DNA from: Halomonas sp. I5-271120
Lineage (GTDB): Bacteria > Pseudomonadota > Gammaproteobacteria > Pseudomonadales > Halomonadaceae
Length of the DNA stretch: 64,000 nucleotides
Direction: 5' to 3'
NCBI RefSeq assembly: GCF_030553075.1
Contig: NZ_CP130702.1
Span: 62,001 to 126,000 of the forward strand
Program-made: the position numbers and the translations under genes
The notes under the pieces: generated by a model
What the model was told of the DNA's origin: nothing
Databases searched by the model: none
What the model saw: the letters and a program-made list of their open reading frames with translations, nothing else
Shown: positions 9,275-18,505 of the stretch, piece by piece
Layout of the letters: every line of letters starts with the position of its first letter
How positions within the stretch are numbered: the stretch's first letter is position 1

Positions 9275-10351
9275 ATGAAAAGGAAGATGAGTCATGCTGC
9301 CATTGCTACGGCGATGGTGCTGTCCAGCCAGTCTGCGTTCGCGTTCATAGCTGGTTCGTGGAACGTCAAGCAACTTGGCTGGGGGGATCACAAGGAGTAC
9401 GAGCAGGTGGCGCACATCGCCCAGAGCATGGACCTGATCGCCTTGCAGGAAGTCATGAGCCCCGAAGCCTTGGAAACGCTGGTTGAGGTCATGGAACAGT
9501 CCAGCGGCGAAGAATGGGGGGTGATGGCAAGTCGGGCGATCGGCCGGGGCAGCTACGAAGAGCACTACGCCTACGTCTGGCGTGAGAGCGCCGTCGACTA
9601 TTCAGGGCAGGCGGTGATCTTTCTCGACAGCCGTGACATCTTCTCTCGGGAGCCCTTCCTGGCGAAGTTTCGTTCCGAGAAGACCGGCCAGGAGGTGGCC
9701 TTCGCGAACATCCACGTCCTCTACGGCGACTCGGTGGGTGATCGGCTGCCCGAGATTCAGGCACTGGATGACATCTGGGACTTCATGTCGGAAACCTACC
9801 CGGGTATCCCGCGGGTGATCGCCGGGGACTTCAACCTCGATCCGGGTCACCCTGGTTGGTCCGAGCTGACAGAACAGGGCGTTCGTCCGATGTTCCGTGA
9901 GGGTGCCACCACCCTCAGTTCCCATGATGGGCGGTATGCCAACCTCTACGACAATCTTTGGCTCAAACCGGGAGAGCTGGATATCACGGATGCGGGGATG
10001 ATCCGATTCCCGGAGGTGCTGGGCATCAGTCACGAAGTGGCGAGGAAAAAGGTGTCAGACCATGCACCGATCTATATGGCGCTGGAAGGGGCGGAGCTTC
10101 AACTTCAAGCCTACGATGCTGGCGCTGGCGTTACCCTCTCAGACAGCGCCTACGGCGCTCCTGAGTGCATCAACCTCAATACGGCGAGCCAGGCCGAGCT
10201 GGAAGAGCTGCCGCACATTGGCCCGAGCCGTGCAGAGTTGATCCTTCAGGACGGGCCCTGGAGCGGTGCGAAGTCACTGCAGCGCATCAGGGGGCTTGGT
10301 GATTCTCGCACTCAGGACATAGAAGACAGCGGCATGCTGTGTGCGGGATAG
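9275..10351 (+). CDS. Secreted endonuclease/exonuclease/phosphatase-fold protein with HhH domain
   Basis: 358 aa. The start at 9275 follows AGGAG by 6 nt; a TTG one codon earlier is less likely. A signal peptide ends near SAFA-FI. Residues 25-275 carry the DNase I-fold catalytic set: SWNVKQLG, ALQEV (metal-binding Glu), ANIHVLYGD, AGDFNLDPGHPGW and a final SDHAPIY. The last 60 residues are a ComEA-like helix-hairpin-helix domain (INLNTASQAELEELPHIGPSRAELI) that binds DNA. Together they suggest a periplasmic or secreted DNA-acting nuclease. It lies next to the Ig-like gene but has its own promoter and terminator. The substrate is not known; a role in DNA transfer or in defence at the cell surface is possible. 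Confidence 0.88.
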   Translation: MKRKMSHAAIATAMVLSSQSAFAFIAGSWNVKQLGWGDHKEYEQVAHIAQSMDLIALQEVMSPEALETLVEVMEQSSGEEWGVMASRAIGRGSYEEHYAYVWRESAVDYSGQAVIFLDSRDIFSREPFLAKFRSEKTGQEVAFANIHVLYGDSVGDRLPEIQALDDIWDFMSETYPGIPRVIAGDFNLDPGHPGWSELTEQGVRPMFREGATTLSSHDGRYANLYDNLWLKPGELDITDAGMIRFPEVLGISHEVARKKVSDHAPIYMALEGAELQLQAYDAGAGVTLSDSAYGAPECINLNTASQAELEELPHIGPSRAELILQDGPWSGAKSLQRIRGLGDSRTQDIEDSGMLCAG

Positions 10352-10369
10352 TGTAACAACTTGATCCAT

Positions 10370-10405
10370 GCCACGACCTCCTCCTGATGGAGGTCGTGGC
10401 CTTTT
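10370..10405 (+). terminator. Terminator of the DNase-fold gene
   Basis: A perfect 12-bp stem (GCCACGACCTCC with GGAGGTCGTGGC), a 7-nt loop and a short T tail. Confidence 0.9.
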
Positions 10406-10467
10406 GCCATTTACCAGGAGGGACTGCTGAACATGGATAGGGCCCTTACAAGCAGCTGTTGAAGCAA

Positions 10468-10758
10468 TCAGAACAGACTAGCGGTTTCACCCTCCAGCAC
10501 ATCGCCCCATTCAGGGGTCGAGGTGGGCTCAGACTCTGGCGCCAAGCTCTTTACCCGCTGGTCAGCACGCTCCTCAGTGAGCGATTGAAACTCTCGTCGT
10601 GCTGCAACACCCGTTGCGACCAGATCGCCTCGCATCGTCAGTCGTTCACCGCCTACGCGGCCACAACGGCTGCAGGAGATGAACGAAAGAGTGGCGCCAA
10701 GGGAGGCATTCTTTGCGCTTCCTGGTGAATTCTCACCACTTCCACACTTACAATCCAC
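10468..10758 (-). CDS. Possible small zinc-ribbon protein
   Basis: 96 aa from a GTG start with AAGG about 9 nt upstream. The N-terminal half has CxC and CSRCG motifs (MDCKCG ... FISCSRCGRVGGERL) that could form one zinc site; the rest is charged. I do not recognise the family. A plus-strand frame of similar length overlaps it and cannot be fully excluded, but it lacks a ribosome binding site and any motif. Confidence 0.4.
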   Translation of the reverse strand: MDCKCGSGENSPGSAKNASLGATLSFISCSRCGRVGGERLTMRGDLVATGVAARREFQSLTEERADQRVKSLAPESEPTSTPEWGDVLEGETASLF

Positions 10759-10864
10759 AGTATCGCGCCTTGTTAGTCGTCATTGGCAGTAGGCCGGCTC
10801 GTGTCAAGTCCGGCACTATATTTTTCGACTATATCTCTATCTGGTGTCGTGTCGGAATTCACTT

Positions 10865-10996
10865 TCACATAATCATCCAAAGGGTAAGTAGTAGTGCAAA
10901 CAAAGCGCCGCTAATTACCGGGTTAAGCTCAACTGTTAACAGAGCCCAAAGTAGCCCAAAGAAAATGCAGCTGATGATTATGCTCAATACCGTCAT
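10865..10996 (-). CDS. Possible small membrane peptide
   Basis: 43 aa from ATG 10996; an in-frame start further upstream would add a polar tail. Nearly all of it is two hydrophobic helices (MTVLSIIISCIFFGLLWALL and NPVISGALFALLLTLWMIM). No clear ribosome binding site. It follows the 89-aa gene on the same strand. Function unknown. Confidence 0.3.
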   Translation of the reverse strand: MTVLSIIISCIFFGLLWALLTVELNPVISGALFALLLTLWMIM

Positions 10997-11091
10997 GATG
11001 TGGGACTCAGGTTGTGTGTATAACGACGGGGTGGAATTGCAACATAGATCGTTGTGCTTTGTTGGTTGTAGGACAGCCAAAAATGACCGTT

Positions 11092-11361
11092 TTAGCTAAC
11101 GCTCAATTCCGTAGCTACACAGCCCGACACATTCAGGGACGAGAACGGCAAGTCATCGGTATCAACCCGTAGCGAAGCCTCAAAGGGCCGGTGAATCAGG
11201 CGATCTAGGCAGAGGTATACCGGCGTACCGTCCGCGTCACGTTTAATGTCCAGTGCTTGGGCAATCACGAGCTGGCTGGCGCCCTTGAAGCGCATCGTAA
11301 TGGTCCCGTCGTCCCCGATCAGGAGTTTCTTGATGGTCCTGCTGGGCGGTTGGTTCGTCAT
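11092..11361 (-). CDS. Hypothetical protein, 89 aa
   Basis: The start at 11361 has GAGG 8 nt upstream and gives MTNQPPSRTIKKLLIGDDG. The product is a small soluble beta-rich protein (TIKKLLIGDDGTITMRF, VYLCLDRLIHRP). There are no recognisable motifs. It follows the 92-aa gene by 50 nt on the same strand and probably shares its transcript. Confidence 0.6.
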   Translation of the reverse strand: MTNQPPSRTIKKLLIGDDGTITMRFKGASQLVIAQALDIKRDADGTPVYLCLDRLIHRPFEASLRVDTDDLPFSSLNVSGCVATELSVS

Positions 11362-11411
11362 GGCAATGTCCTCGCGCGGTCTCCAGACGGGAGGCCGTGG
11401 CGCTGGATGGG

Positions 11412-11690
11412 TTAGAGTGCGTAATGCGTGATGTAGTCCTGCAGGCTCGCACCAAGCGGTTCGGTGCAGCCCCGCATGTCGGCACATACCAAGCCTTCAG
11501 CCTCATCGTGGAAGACCTCAAAGGTTGAGCCCTCTATTTCGTCCATGTCCAACAAGTGTTCCCGAGCCACCGTCTCAAGCATCGTCTTTTCGTCATCGAA
11601 GTGACGGCATTCAGGGAAGGGGGCGTTCTCCATCGTGACTGCATCAGCAACATGGAAGTAGTGGCCATGGGGGTTGATGATGTAGCGCAT
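11412..11690 (-). CDS. Hypothetical protein, 92 aa
   Basis: The start at 11690 follows AGGAG by 9 nt; an ATG 39 nt further upstream has no such site and lies too near the promoter. The protein is acidic and soluble (MRYIINPHGHYFHVADAV ... EGSTFEVFHDEAEGLVCADM). Family unknown. A good shared-type promoter lies 34 nt upstream, so this gene probably heads a small operon with the 89-aa gene. Confidence 0.6.
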   Translation of the reverse strand: MRYIINPHGHYFHVADAVTMENAPFPECRHFDDEKTMLETVAREHLLDMDEIEGSTFEVFHDEAEGLVCADMRGCTEPLGASLQDYITHYAL

Positions 11691-11724
11691 GGGTGTGTGC
11701 TCCTGAGTGAGGAAATGTAGCTCT

Positions 11725-11752
11725 AACATAGCAATAGCGGCATGATCGGGAA
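11725..11752 (-). promoter_or_regulatory. Shared-type promoter upstream of the gene at 11690
   Basis: On the minus strand TTCCCGAT (11752-11745) is followed by an extended -10, TGCTATGTT, with TATGTT at positions 23-28. This is a strong member of the family. Confidence 0.65.
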
Positions 11753-11837
11753 GGCACGCCGACCCACGCCGGCTATGCCATGGATTTTCTCGGTTGCAGC
11801 ACCACTGAAGATACCGATCAGTCCCGCTGGCTCGGAA

Positions 11838-14800
11838 TCAGGCCACTTGCTGCCCCCGCATGGCTTCAATCTGCGCTTTCAAGTCTGGCAGCGTTTCAAT
11901 GAAGCCACGGAAGAATGCATCGAAATGCACGAACTCACTTTCGTCGCTGATGGCTTCCCCATAATCAAGACCTGCCTCGCTGGCCAGCATTTTCCACTCG
12001 ATCAACTGGCCTTGGTACTCATCGATCGACCCGGCCATGTGGAGAAAGTAGCCATACACGTCCTTATCCTGCGTTGGTCGGATAAGCCTATAGATGGCCT
12101 GAAATTCTTGTCGTGATTTGAAAGAGCGGTTGTAGAAAATGAAGGTGTTCAGTTGCGGGAGATTGAGGCCGTCCTGGGTGACACCAAGGCTCGCCAGCAT
12201 GACTTGGGCGTCGCCCTCGCGGATATTGGCGTTGAGCTTGGCCATGCGTCTCTTGATGGTCTCCTTCCCAGTGAACACCAGATTGGATACCCCGCGCTTG
12301 CCCAGCTCCTTGCTCAGTCGAGACAGCACAGATGGACTGCGTGCAAACACGATCGGGCGCCGGCCTTTTGCCACCTCCTTTTCGACCATTTCGATACAAG
12401 CACGCTGCTTGCTGGTCAGCGGGTGGTAAGGGCGAGAGAAGCCTGAGACGGTATGAGGCGCGTTTGCGGCTTTGAAACAGGCCTCAAGCCGGGCCAGTAT
12501 CACGGTCAGGTTGAGGGCTTTGCCATTCTCGTCTTGCTCGCGGGCATACTCGCGGTACCAGTTCGCGAAGTCTTCTACGGCTTCGACATACAGCATCAAG
12601 TGATCGAGATCCCAATCAATGGAGATCGGCTCGTGTAGCGTTGGCACCGGAAAAGCAACATGCTTTGCGACCGCGGGCTCTTGCTGAACACGACGTTTGA
12701 TCTGCGGCCCGATCCACTGACGAAAACGAGGTACGTTGCCGCTGCGAATCTTCGGGATCTCGCGCTTCGCTCCTACGCCCGAGTCCAGGAACTCGTTTGT
12801 AGCCCATTCGAACGTAACGAAATGGTCGAGGAATGCCTGGCGGCCGGTCTGCTGGAACTCGGCGCTGCGGAAGTGCGCGGCATCCAGATGCCCCCCTGAA
12901 ACAGAGTAGGGCTGGTAGCTGCGCTCTTCGCCCACTGCCCACGACGCCAGCGGCAACATCTCGCGTGGATAATTGGCCATAGGCGTGCCATCGAAGGCAT
13001 AGCGGCGCCGTCCGCCCAGCTGCCAGAGTGCCCGGGTCTGCTGCGAATGAAGATTCGAGAGTACACCGCCCTCGTCGCAAATGACGTTAGAGATCCGCCC
13101 CTTGAGCCGCTTTGCCAGTGTAAGCTTGGGCAACCGGGGATCGAGCGGGCGTTTGAGCCGGTCGTAGGAGATGATGTTTACCTTGCGCAACTCGTGCGTG
13201 TCTCCCGCCCCCTCGATAGCTTGATAGCTCGACTCGGGCACGCCGAGGGTTTCCAGCTCGCGGTAGAGCTCATCCACCAAGCGCGACTTGACCACGATCA
13301 GGGACGGTCCCTCGAGCAGGATGGCCAGCGCCAGCGCAAGCCTTGTCTTCCCTAGCGCCATTTGCCAACCACAGATGCCACCGCGAGGCCGGAAGGCAAG
13401 TTCGCACAAGTCCTCAAGCTGGAAATCCCAAGTCAGCCACTGATCCAGGCCGCGGGCCTTGGCGCGACGCTCGAGCTGGGCGATCTGCTGAGGGAATCGA
13501 GCCTTGATGGGTGGGTGAACCTCCTCCCAATAGTCCGCCCCGGCCGCATCCTCTTCGATCTCGAACAGCGCGAGAAATGCGTCATGCTCGCACTGGAAAA
13601 CTCCTCGAGGTGTAGTGACATTGAAGCCCTGCTCTGTTCGCTGGGCCTGTACCTCCTCCCCGGGGGCAACCGCTGCACCGCGCTGCTGGCGATTGATCAT
13701 GCCCATCTTCCGAGCCGTGGCGCGGAAGTCTGGGGCGCCCTTGCGATAGACGACGCGGCCGTAGGGAACGGACATCTTGCGGTGTTCGTGGACCACTGAG
13801 GCCAGTCCATTGCGCAGCTGCGCCGTAACTTCCGGTTGACCACCGGCACTCTCGATCATATCAGCCAGCTCATCCAGAGCAGCGCCCGGATCCTCTTGCA
13901 TGGCGATGACATCGAGGCTCAGACGCAGTTGGCCGGCATAGTGGGTCTTGGCCGGGTAGCGGTGATGATGAGTGGAGATAAGCTGTTTCATCATCAGGGC
14001 GTTCAGCACCCGGGCTTCGGTTGCGCCATCACGAAAAACCAGCTTCACCGCACGACCGGCCCGGGTCATGGTCACGCGTGGATCGCCGGTCACCGGGGTG
14101 GTGATCGCCGGGCCAGTATCATCGATGTCGACAAGACGGATGCGAGCCGCACCAAGTTGCGCTTCGGTTCGGCAGCTCAGGCCGCCAAGTCCTGCGGGCT
14201 GGCTGTCCTGGTCGATACGCTCGCGAACGATGGCTTGGCTGGCGCTCCTCCGGTGACTGCCGAAAACGAGCAGATCGGTGGTGACCGCCTCCACCTGCTC
14301 GGCCGAGAAGGTGTCGCTCGGCAGGGAGTACACCGCGCGGAGTCGGCCATAGGCTTTCTCGCCGAATTCCCCGGACAGGAGACGGTTGGTCGTGGTGCGG
14401 GGTAGGAGGGCACCGACGATGTCGGCATGCGCCAGGGCTTGTGCCAGCGCGTACTCATGAGACAGGGCCGAGGTGTTAGGCCCGTGGCGCCCGTAGTGCG
14501 TCACCCCCTCGTATGGCGTCAGGTTCGGACTGGCCAGCGGGATCGAGAACGGCGGATTGATCAGTGCCGCGCTGTAGCGTCCCAAGACCACGTCCTGCAT
14601 GCCGGCATGCTGGATGTCGATGCGATAGCCGGCGTCGTCCAAGGTGCCGGCGACCTGGGTGACCAGCTCGGCGTCGATATCGATGCCGTGCAGAGTGTGT
14701 TGCTCGGGGTCGGCATAGCGGAACATGCTGGCTGCCCCGATGCTGTTGTCCAGTAGGCGATAGCACGAGGCCTCCTGAAACGCTCCAGTGATGGTGTCCC

Positions 14801-14942
14801 AGAGATACCGAACGGCCCATGCCGGGGTGAAGAATTGGCTCAGGGTTTCGCCACGCTTGGCGTGGAGCTCGCCAAGGCTTGTCGCCTTGGCGGCCTTGCT
14901 ACCTCGAGAACTCAGCGCGTCCAGATCCAGCCAGCTCGTCAT
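11838..14942 (-). CDS. N6-adenine DNA methyltransferase fused to SNF2-type helicase
   Basis: 1034 aa. The start at 14942 has AAGGGGGA just upstream (product MTSWLDLDAL). Residues 30-300 form a Rossmann methyltransferase: FTPAW, SAM-site DNSIGAASMF (65-74) and catalytic NPPF (129-132), the amino-MTase signature. From about residue 500 follows a helicase: Walker A MALGKTRLAL (GKT 531-533), ICDEGG (near 621) and a C-terminal lobe with VMLASLGVTQDGLNLPQ and QAIYRLIRP (near 950). The layout recalls phage P1 DarB and other methylase-helicase proteins of anti-restriction or defence systems. No nuclease domain is visible. It is the last gene of the cluster that also holds the C5 methyltransferase. 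Confidence 0.85.
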   Translation of the reverse strand: MTSWLDLDALSSRGSKAAKATSLGELHAKRGETLSQFFTPAWAVRYLWDTITGAFQEASCYRLLDNSIGAASMFRYADPEQHTLHGIDIDAELVTQVAGTLDDAGYRIDIQHAGMQDVVLGRYSAALINPPFSIPLASPNLTPYEGVTHYGRHGPNTSALSHEYALAQALAHADIVGALLPRTTTNRLLSGEFGEKAYGRLRAVYSLPSDTFSAEQVEAVTTDLLVFGSHRRSASQAIVRERIDQDSQPAGLGGLSCRTEAQLGAARIRLVDIDDTGPAITTPVTGDPRVTMTRAGRAVKLVFRDGATEARVLNALMMKQLISTHHHRYPAKTHYAGQLRLSLDVIAMQEDPGAALDELADMIESAGGQPEVTAQLRNGLASVVHEHRKMSVPYGRVVYRKGAPDFRATARKMGMINRQQRGAAVAPGEEVQAQRTEQGFNVTTPRGVFQCEHDAFLALFEIEEDAAGADYWEEVHPPIKARFPQQIAQLERRAKARGLDQWLTWDFQLEDLCELAFRPRGGICGWQMALGKTRLALALAILLEGPSLIVVKSRLVDELYRELETLGVPESSYQAIEGAGDTHELRKVNIISYDRLKRPLDPRLPKLTLAKRLKGRISNVICDEGGVLSNLHSQQTRALWQLGGRRRYAFDGTPMANYPREMLPLASWAVGEERSYQPYSVSGGHLDAAHFRSAEFQQTGRQAFLDHFVTFEWATNEFLDSGVGAKREIPKIRSGNVPRFRQWIGPQIKRRVQQEPAVAKHVAFPVPTLHEPISIDWDLDHLMLYVEAVEDFANWYREYAREQDENGKALNLTVILARLEACFKAANAPHTVSGFSRPYHPLTSKQRACIEMVEKEVAKGRRPIVFARSPSVLSRLSKELGKRGVSNLVFTGKETIKRRMAKLNANIREGDAQVMLASLGVTQDGLNLPQLNTFIFYNRSFKSRQEFQAIYRLIRPTQDKDVYGYFLHMAGSIDEYQGQLIEWKMLASEAGLDYGEAISDESEFVHFDAFFRGFIETLPDLKAQIEAMRGQQVA

Positions 14943-14952
14943 GATGTCCCCC

Positions 14953-15879
14953 TTACGCCGCCTTGGGCTGGCTAAGTTCGGCAGTCGCCATGACGGCATC
15001 GATCGCCTGGTCATCGCCGTACATGTTCACGAAGGCTTGAATGGCTTCAAATGCTGCGTCGTTAAACTGAAACTCATACTTGTTCTTAAAGCAGACAATT
15101 CCGAAGCATTTCCCCTTGTTGAATGACGTGCGAGAAGGGATAAATTCATTGTTTGGTGTCAGCTCATGAATCGCATGCCACAAGGCGTTAATGGCATCCC
15201 CGAAGTTAAAGCCAGATTTCTCCGTCACGATGTCCAATGCATTGTTAATTTTCATCAAGTTATCTTGAAAGCGATAACCTTCTGACCAGTTGACGCTGCA
15301 GGTGGTGAAAATAAAGCGTCCGCTTTTGTGCTTGGGGGCATACCACCTGCTGTTCATGTTCAGGTGTCGCACCAGATCACTCGCCACCTGGCGATACCCC
15401 TCTGTCGCCAAGCTGGCCACCTGAGATTTCAGGTCGTCCTCGATCCCATCCCAGTTAAGGTACTCCAGCGCGTCGCACAGCACCGAGACTTGCCGTGAGG
15501 CATCACCTGAATCCTCGGCTTCCTTGATGTGTTGCCGTACCTTCTGGCTCAGCCCTTCGGTATCTTCCTCGTCAACGACGTAATCGCGATACAGGAAGGT
15601 AGGGCGTGAAGCGAAGGTGTAGTAGTCGTCGCTCAGCTCAACGCTCGCGGGGGTGCCGTCGGCATGCTCTCCGGTGAGGTCTCGGCATTTGCCATCGAAG
15701 AAGGAGCGGAGTAACTTTTCAAAGTGGGTATCAAGACCCGACATGTAAGTAGAGCCTTCTTTTATGCCATTTCGTTCAAATGAAGATACGGCGTCTTTGA
15801 ACTGGTGGCGTGCCTCTACGACATCGCGAATAGCAATGAATAGCTCGCACTTCATTTCAAAGGAATCAATATTGCTCAT
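14953..15879 (-). CDS. Unknown protein in methyltransferase cluster (308 aa)
   Basis: A soluble acidic protein with GGAG upstream of its ATG. The N-terminus is helical (LFIAIRDVVEARHQFKDAV); the C-terminal half contains SRWYAPKHKSG, NLMKINNALDIV and a final CFKNKYEFQFND segment. The pattern of a helical front, a central tryptophan region and a KN.Y.FQF end faintly recalls DUF4942 proteins that occur beside plasmid methyltransferases, but this is a guess. It ends 10 nt before the methyltransferase-helicase start, so both are on one transcript, driven by its own shared-type promoter. Confidence 0.7.
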   Translation of the reverse strand: MSNIDSFEMKCELFIAIRDVVEARHQFKDAVSSFERNGIKEGSTYMSGLDTHFEKLLRSFFDGKCRDLTGEHADGTPASVELSDDYYTFASRPTFLYRDYVVDEEDTEGLSQKVRQHIKEAEDSGDASRQVSVLCDALEYLNWDGIEDDLKSQVASLATEGYRQVASDLVRHLNMNSRWYAPKHKSGRFIFTTCSVNWSEGYRFQDNLMKINNALDIVTEKSGFNFGDAINALWHAIHELTPNNEFIPSRTSFNKGKCFGIVCFKNKYEFQFNDAAFEAIQAFVNMYGDDQAIDAVMATAELSQPKAA

Positions 15880-15911
15880 CTCTTATCTCCGCCATGTGTT
15901 CGATGGGGATA

Positions 15912-15939
15912 AGCGTAAAGGAGATGAGTTTTTCGGGAA
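15912..15939 (-). promoter_or_regulatory. Shared-type promoter upstream of the gene at 15879
   Basis: TTCCCGAA (15939-15932 on minus) preceded by AACC, with TACGCT at positions 23-28 and the start codon 32 nt further on. It would drive the 308-aa gene and the methyltransferase-helicase. Confidence 0.55.
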
Positions 15940-16056
15940 GGTTAATTCTATTATCAAACTGAGTGTTAGTGAAACAACAGCCCATAGGCGTGACGCTGGC
16001 GCGAGATGCCAGCACAACATGCTATGGGCTGTCCCGAGAGAGAAGGTGCAACCGTA

Positions 16057-16689
16057 CTAGGCAGCCGAGACATCCTCGAGGCCGGCAGTCGCCACCCCGA
16101 GTTTGGCCATGACGCGCTCCCGGGGGATGGAATACCCCTGGCTGGTGCGATGAGTCATCACGTCGAGGAAGAGGCCGCGATGCGGTGCTCGTGACAGGGC
16201 GGTACCAATCTCGTCCTTGTCGAGGCCTCGGATCTTGGCGTAGTGGGCGATCGCCTTGGCATAGGCGAGGCCAAGCGGCTGCTGTTGGTTGATGCGAAAC
16301 TGGCGGTGCGAGCCGCCCAGTACCCGGTCGACAAAGAGAACCGGGTAACAGTAGGTCTTGAGCTGGCCTGACCGGTGCTTCCGCTCGAATAGGAGATCCG
16401 CTCGCAGTCCATCGAGGATGTGGCCGACGCAGCCTCGCCGGCCTTGTCGAGCCTCCCCGGGGACCAGGCGGTGGGGTGACTCCAGCGAGGCGGTCAGTGG
16501 GGACGACCATGCAGCCGCGACCTGAAGGGCAAGTGTCTCCACGTCGAGCCCCGGCCAATCTCTGTATCGAAGGTCGAGTTCTCGGCCCCGTGCCGGCTGT
16601 ATCGCATGCTGCTGGATCCTGACTCCCTCGGGGGAGTGCTGCAGCACCGGCGCTGGGGTCATGTTGTCGGCTTCAGTCAGTTGGATCAT
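16057..16689 (-). CDS. Hypothetical protein coupled to the C5 methyltransferase (210 aa)
   Basis: The ATG at 16689 overlaps the stop of the cytosine methyltransferase gene (ATGA), so translation is coupled. The protein is basic and soluble (VAAAWSSPLTASLES, HRQFRINQQQPLGLAYAKAIAHYAKIRGLDKDEI). I do not recognise the family. Its position suggests a partner of the methyltransferase or an accessory plasmid function. 177 nt separate its stop from the next gene; they hold that gene's promoter. Confidence 0.7.
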   Translation of the reverse strand: MIQLTEADNMTPAPVLQHSPEGVRIQQHAIQPARGRELDLRYRDWPGLDVETLALQVAAAWSSPLTASLESPHRLVPGEARQGRRGCVGHILDGLRADLLFERKHRSGQLKTYCYPVLFVDRVLGGSHRQFRINQQQPLGLAYAKAIAHYAKIRGLDKDEIGTALSRAPHRGLFLDVMTHRTSQGYSIPRERVMAKLGVATAGLEDVSAA

Positions 16690-18410
16690 GCAGCCCCCAC
16701 CTTCTCGGCTACCTGAGAGACCGAATGATTAGCTCGGACGATGGCAGCCATTGGCAGTGGGGACACGCTGTTGCCCACCATTCGTGTCTGCGCTGTTTTC
16801 GTCAGCTTCCGGCCGTCGTGCCCGCGGTCGATGACGTAGCTGTCAGGGAAGCCCTGGGCGCGATACAGCTCTCGCGGTTCCAGCATGCGCAGACCGATAT
16901 CAACGAGCAGGAAGGTGTCTTCCTGGTGATAGATGGTGACCAGCTTCAGCTTGTCCTCGATCGAGGCACAGGGACTGGCGTCGGCCCCGCCGTTGCGGAT
17001 CAGGAAGTCGGCAGTCTGCAGGGCCATGGCCTGGATGGTTGGCTGCAGGGGGCCGTCAATGCGCTGCCGGTGCGCCGGCTGCCCCGAGGTGTGTGGCAGG
17101 GCAGAGCAGGGTGCCACGCGAGCCATTTGGGCAGTGACCAACTGCTGCTGGGTGCCCCGTCCACAAATCGTGCTCATTGGTTTCTTAAGGTGGTGGCCCG
17201 GTGTTTCGTTGTACCCGCCGTTCATCTGCGCCATGAAGCCCATGCACAGCGCATGCTTCACCCCACCAGCTACTACAGTCCCGAGGGGCTTGTGCAGATC
17301 CAGGCAGCGCGGAGACTGGCCTTTGCGCTCGCCATAGCCCACCTGGATCATCGTCGGCGCGACCACCGAGAAACTACCCCCTCGAGGCCATGCCGTGATG
17401 GTCCTGAGTGGTTCTTGGATGGAGTGAACGACCTCTCCGGCACTCCAGTTGGCGATCGGCAGGATGAAGGGCTCACCACAGTTCAAGACAAACCGGGACA
17501 ATCCTCGCGCGATCCGGCGCTGAGTCGCTGCCGCCAGCGGGCGCTTTCGAGTAAACACGCTTCGGACGGGGATCGACCAGTCCATACAGTCCGCCGCAGA
17601 GCGGTGATGGAGCAGCTGCTGGCCCTTGGCAGGAAGCTTCCGTCCATGACGGGCCTCTGGCAGTGCGTGCGTCGGCTCAGGCCAGGTGATCGGCTGACCA
17701 TCGCAGCGGGCAATCAGGAACAGGCGCTCGCGGCGGGTAGGGGCACCGTAGTCCTTTGCTCGCAGCGTCCGCCATTGCACCTCGTAGCCCATATCTCGCA
17801 GGCCCTGCACGAAGTGCTGCCAGTTGTGTCCCTTACGGCGCTTGTCCGGTACCAGAAACTGCTCCTGCAGCGGCACACGTTCCCCGGGGCGGGCGACCAT
17901 GCCGTCCACCTTCACCACGCGCCCGGAGGTCTTGCAGCGTTTAGCCTGGAGAGGGGACCAGTCCAGCATCGCTTCGACGTTTTCCAGTGTGATTACGCGA
18001 GGGCGTACCTTGCCCGCCCACTTATGCACGACCCAGCTGAGCGACCGGATGGCCTTCTTCCGGGGCTGCCCACCCCGAGCCTGAGAATGGTGGGTACAGT
18101 CGGGCGAGGCATGAAAGTGGCCGACCGGCTGCCCCTTGGTGGCCAATAGGGGATCGACCTCGAAAACATCCGATTGGTAATGGGTCGCACCGGGGTGGTT
18201 GATCTCATGCATGCTGATGGCGTCGGGGTCATGGTTGATAGCGATGTCGACTGGCCGATTCAGGCCCATTTCCAATCCAGTCGAAGCGCCACCGCCACCG
18301 GCAAATAGATCGACAACCAGCTCGCCGGCGAAGTCGAGAGAAAACTGGGTCTTCCATGCCCGTGAGGCCTGCAGGGATGCTGTCTTGGCGTTCATGTTGT
18401 GACCGTTCAT
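16686..18410 (-). CDS. C5-cytosine DNA methyltransferase
   Basis: 574 aa from ATG 18410; ATG 18395 is an alternative, and neither has a strong ribosome binding site. Motif I is DLFAGGGGASTG (about residues 34-45). The catalytic motif IV has the form SPDCTHHS, as in a Dcm branch common on plasmids and phages, rather than PPCQGFS; the cysteine is kept. ENVE (motif VI), GAPTRRERLFLI (motif VIII) and GNSVSPLP (motif X) are all present. The enzyme methylates cytosine at C5; the target is unknown. No restriction nuclease lies beside it, so it probably protects the plasmid from host restriction. Confidence 0.93.
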   Translation of the reverse strand: MNGHNMNAKTASLQASRAWKTQFSLDFAGELVVDLFAGGGGASTGLEMGLNRPVDIAINHDPDAISMHEINHPGATHYQSDVFEVDPLLATKGQPVGHFHASPDCTHHSQARGGQPRKKAIRSLSWVVHKWAGKVRPRVITLENVEAMLDWSPLQAKRCKTSGRVVKVDGMVARPGERVPLQEQFLVPDKRRKGHNWQHFVQGLRDMGYEVQWRTLRAKDYGAPTRRERLFLIARCDGQPITWPEPTHALPEARHGRKLPAKGQQLLHHRSAADCMDWSIPVRSVFTRKRPLAAATQRRIARGLSRFVLNCGEPFILPIANWSAGEVVHSIQEPLRTITAWPRGGSFSVVAPTMIQVGYGERKGQSPRCLDLHKPLGTVVAGGVKHALCMGFMAQMNGGYNETPGHHLKKPMSTICGRGTQQQLVTAQMARVAPCSALPHTSGQPAHRQRIDGPLQPTIQAMALQTADFLIRNGGADASPCASIEDKLKLVTIYHQEDTFLLVDIGLRMLEPRELYRAQGFPDSYVIDRGHDGRKLTKTAQTRMVGNSVSPLPMAAIVRANHSVSQVAEKVGAA

Positions 18411-18505
18411 GTTTGAAGTGAAGATGCCAAGGCATAGCCCCCAATGGGACAAGACGATGTCGCGAGAGGCGTGGATTGCCTATTGGGATGCCTGCTGGCG
18501 ATGCA

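Noticed and set aside
16725..18149. 474-aa plus-strand frame opposite the C5 methyltransferase
   Set aside because: The minus strand has all cytosine methyltransferase motifs; the plus frame has none.
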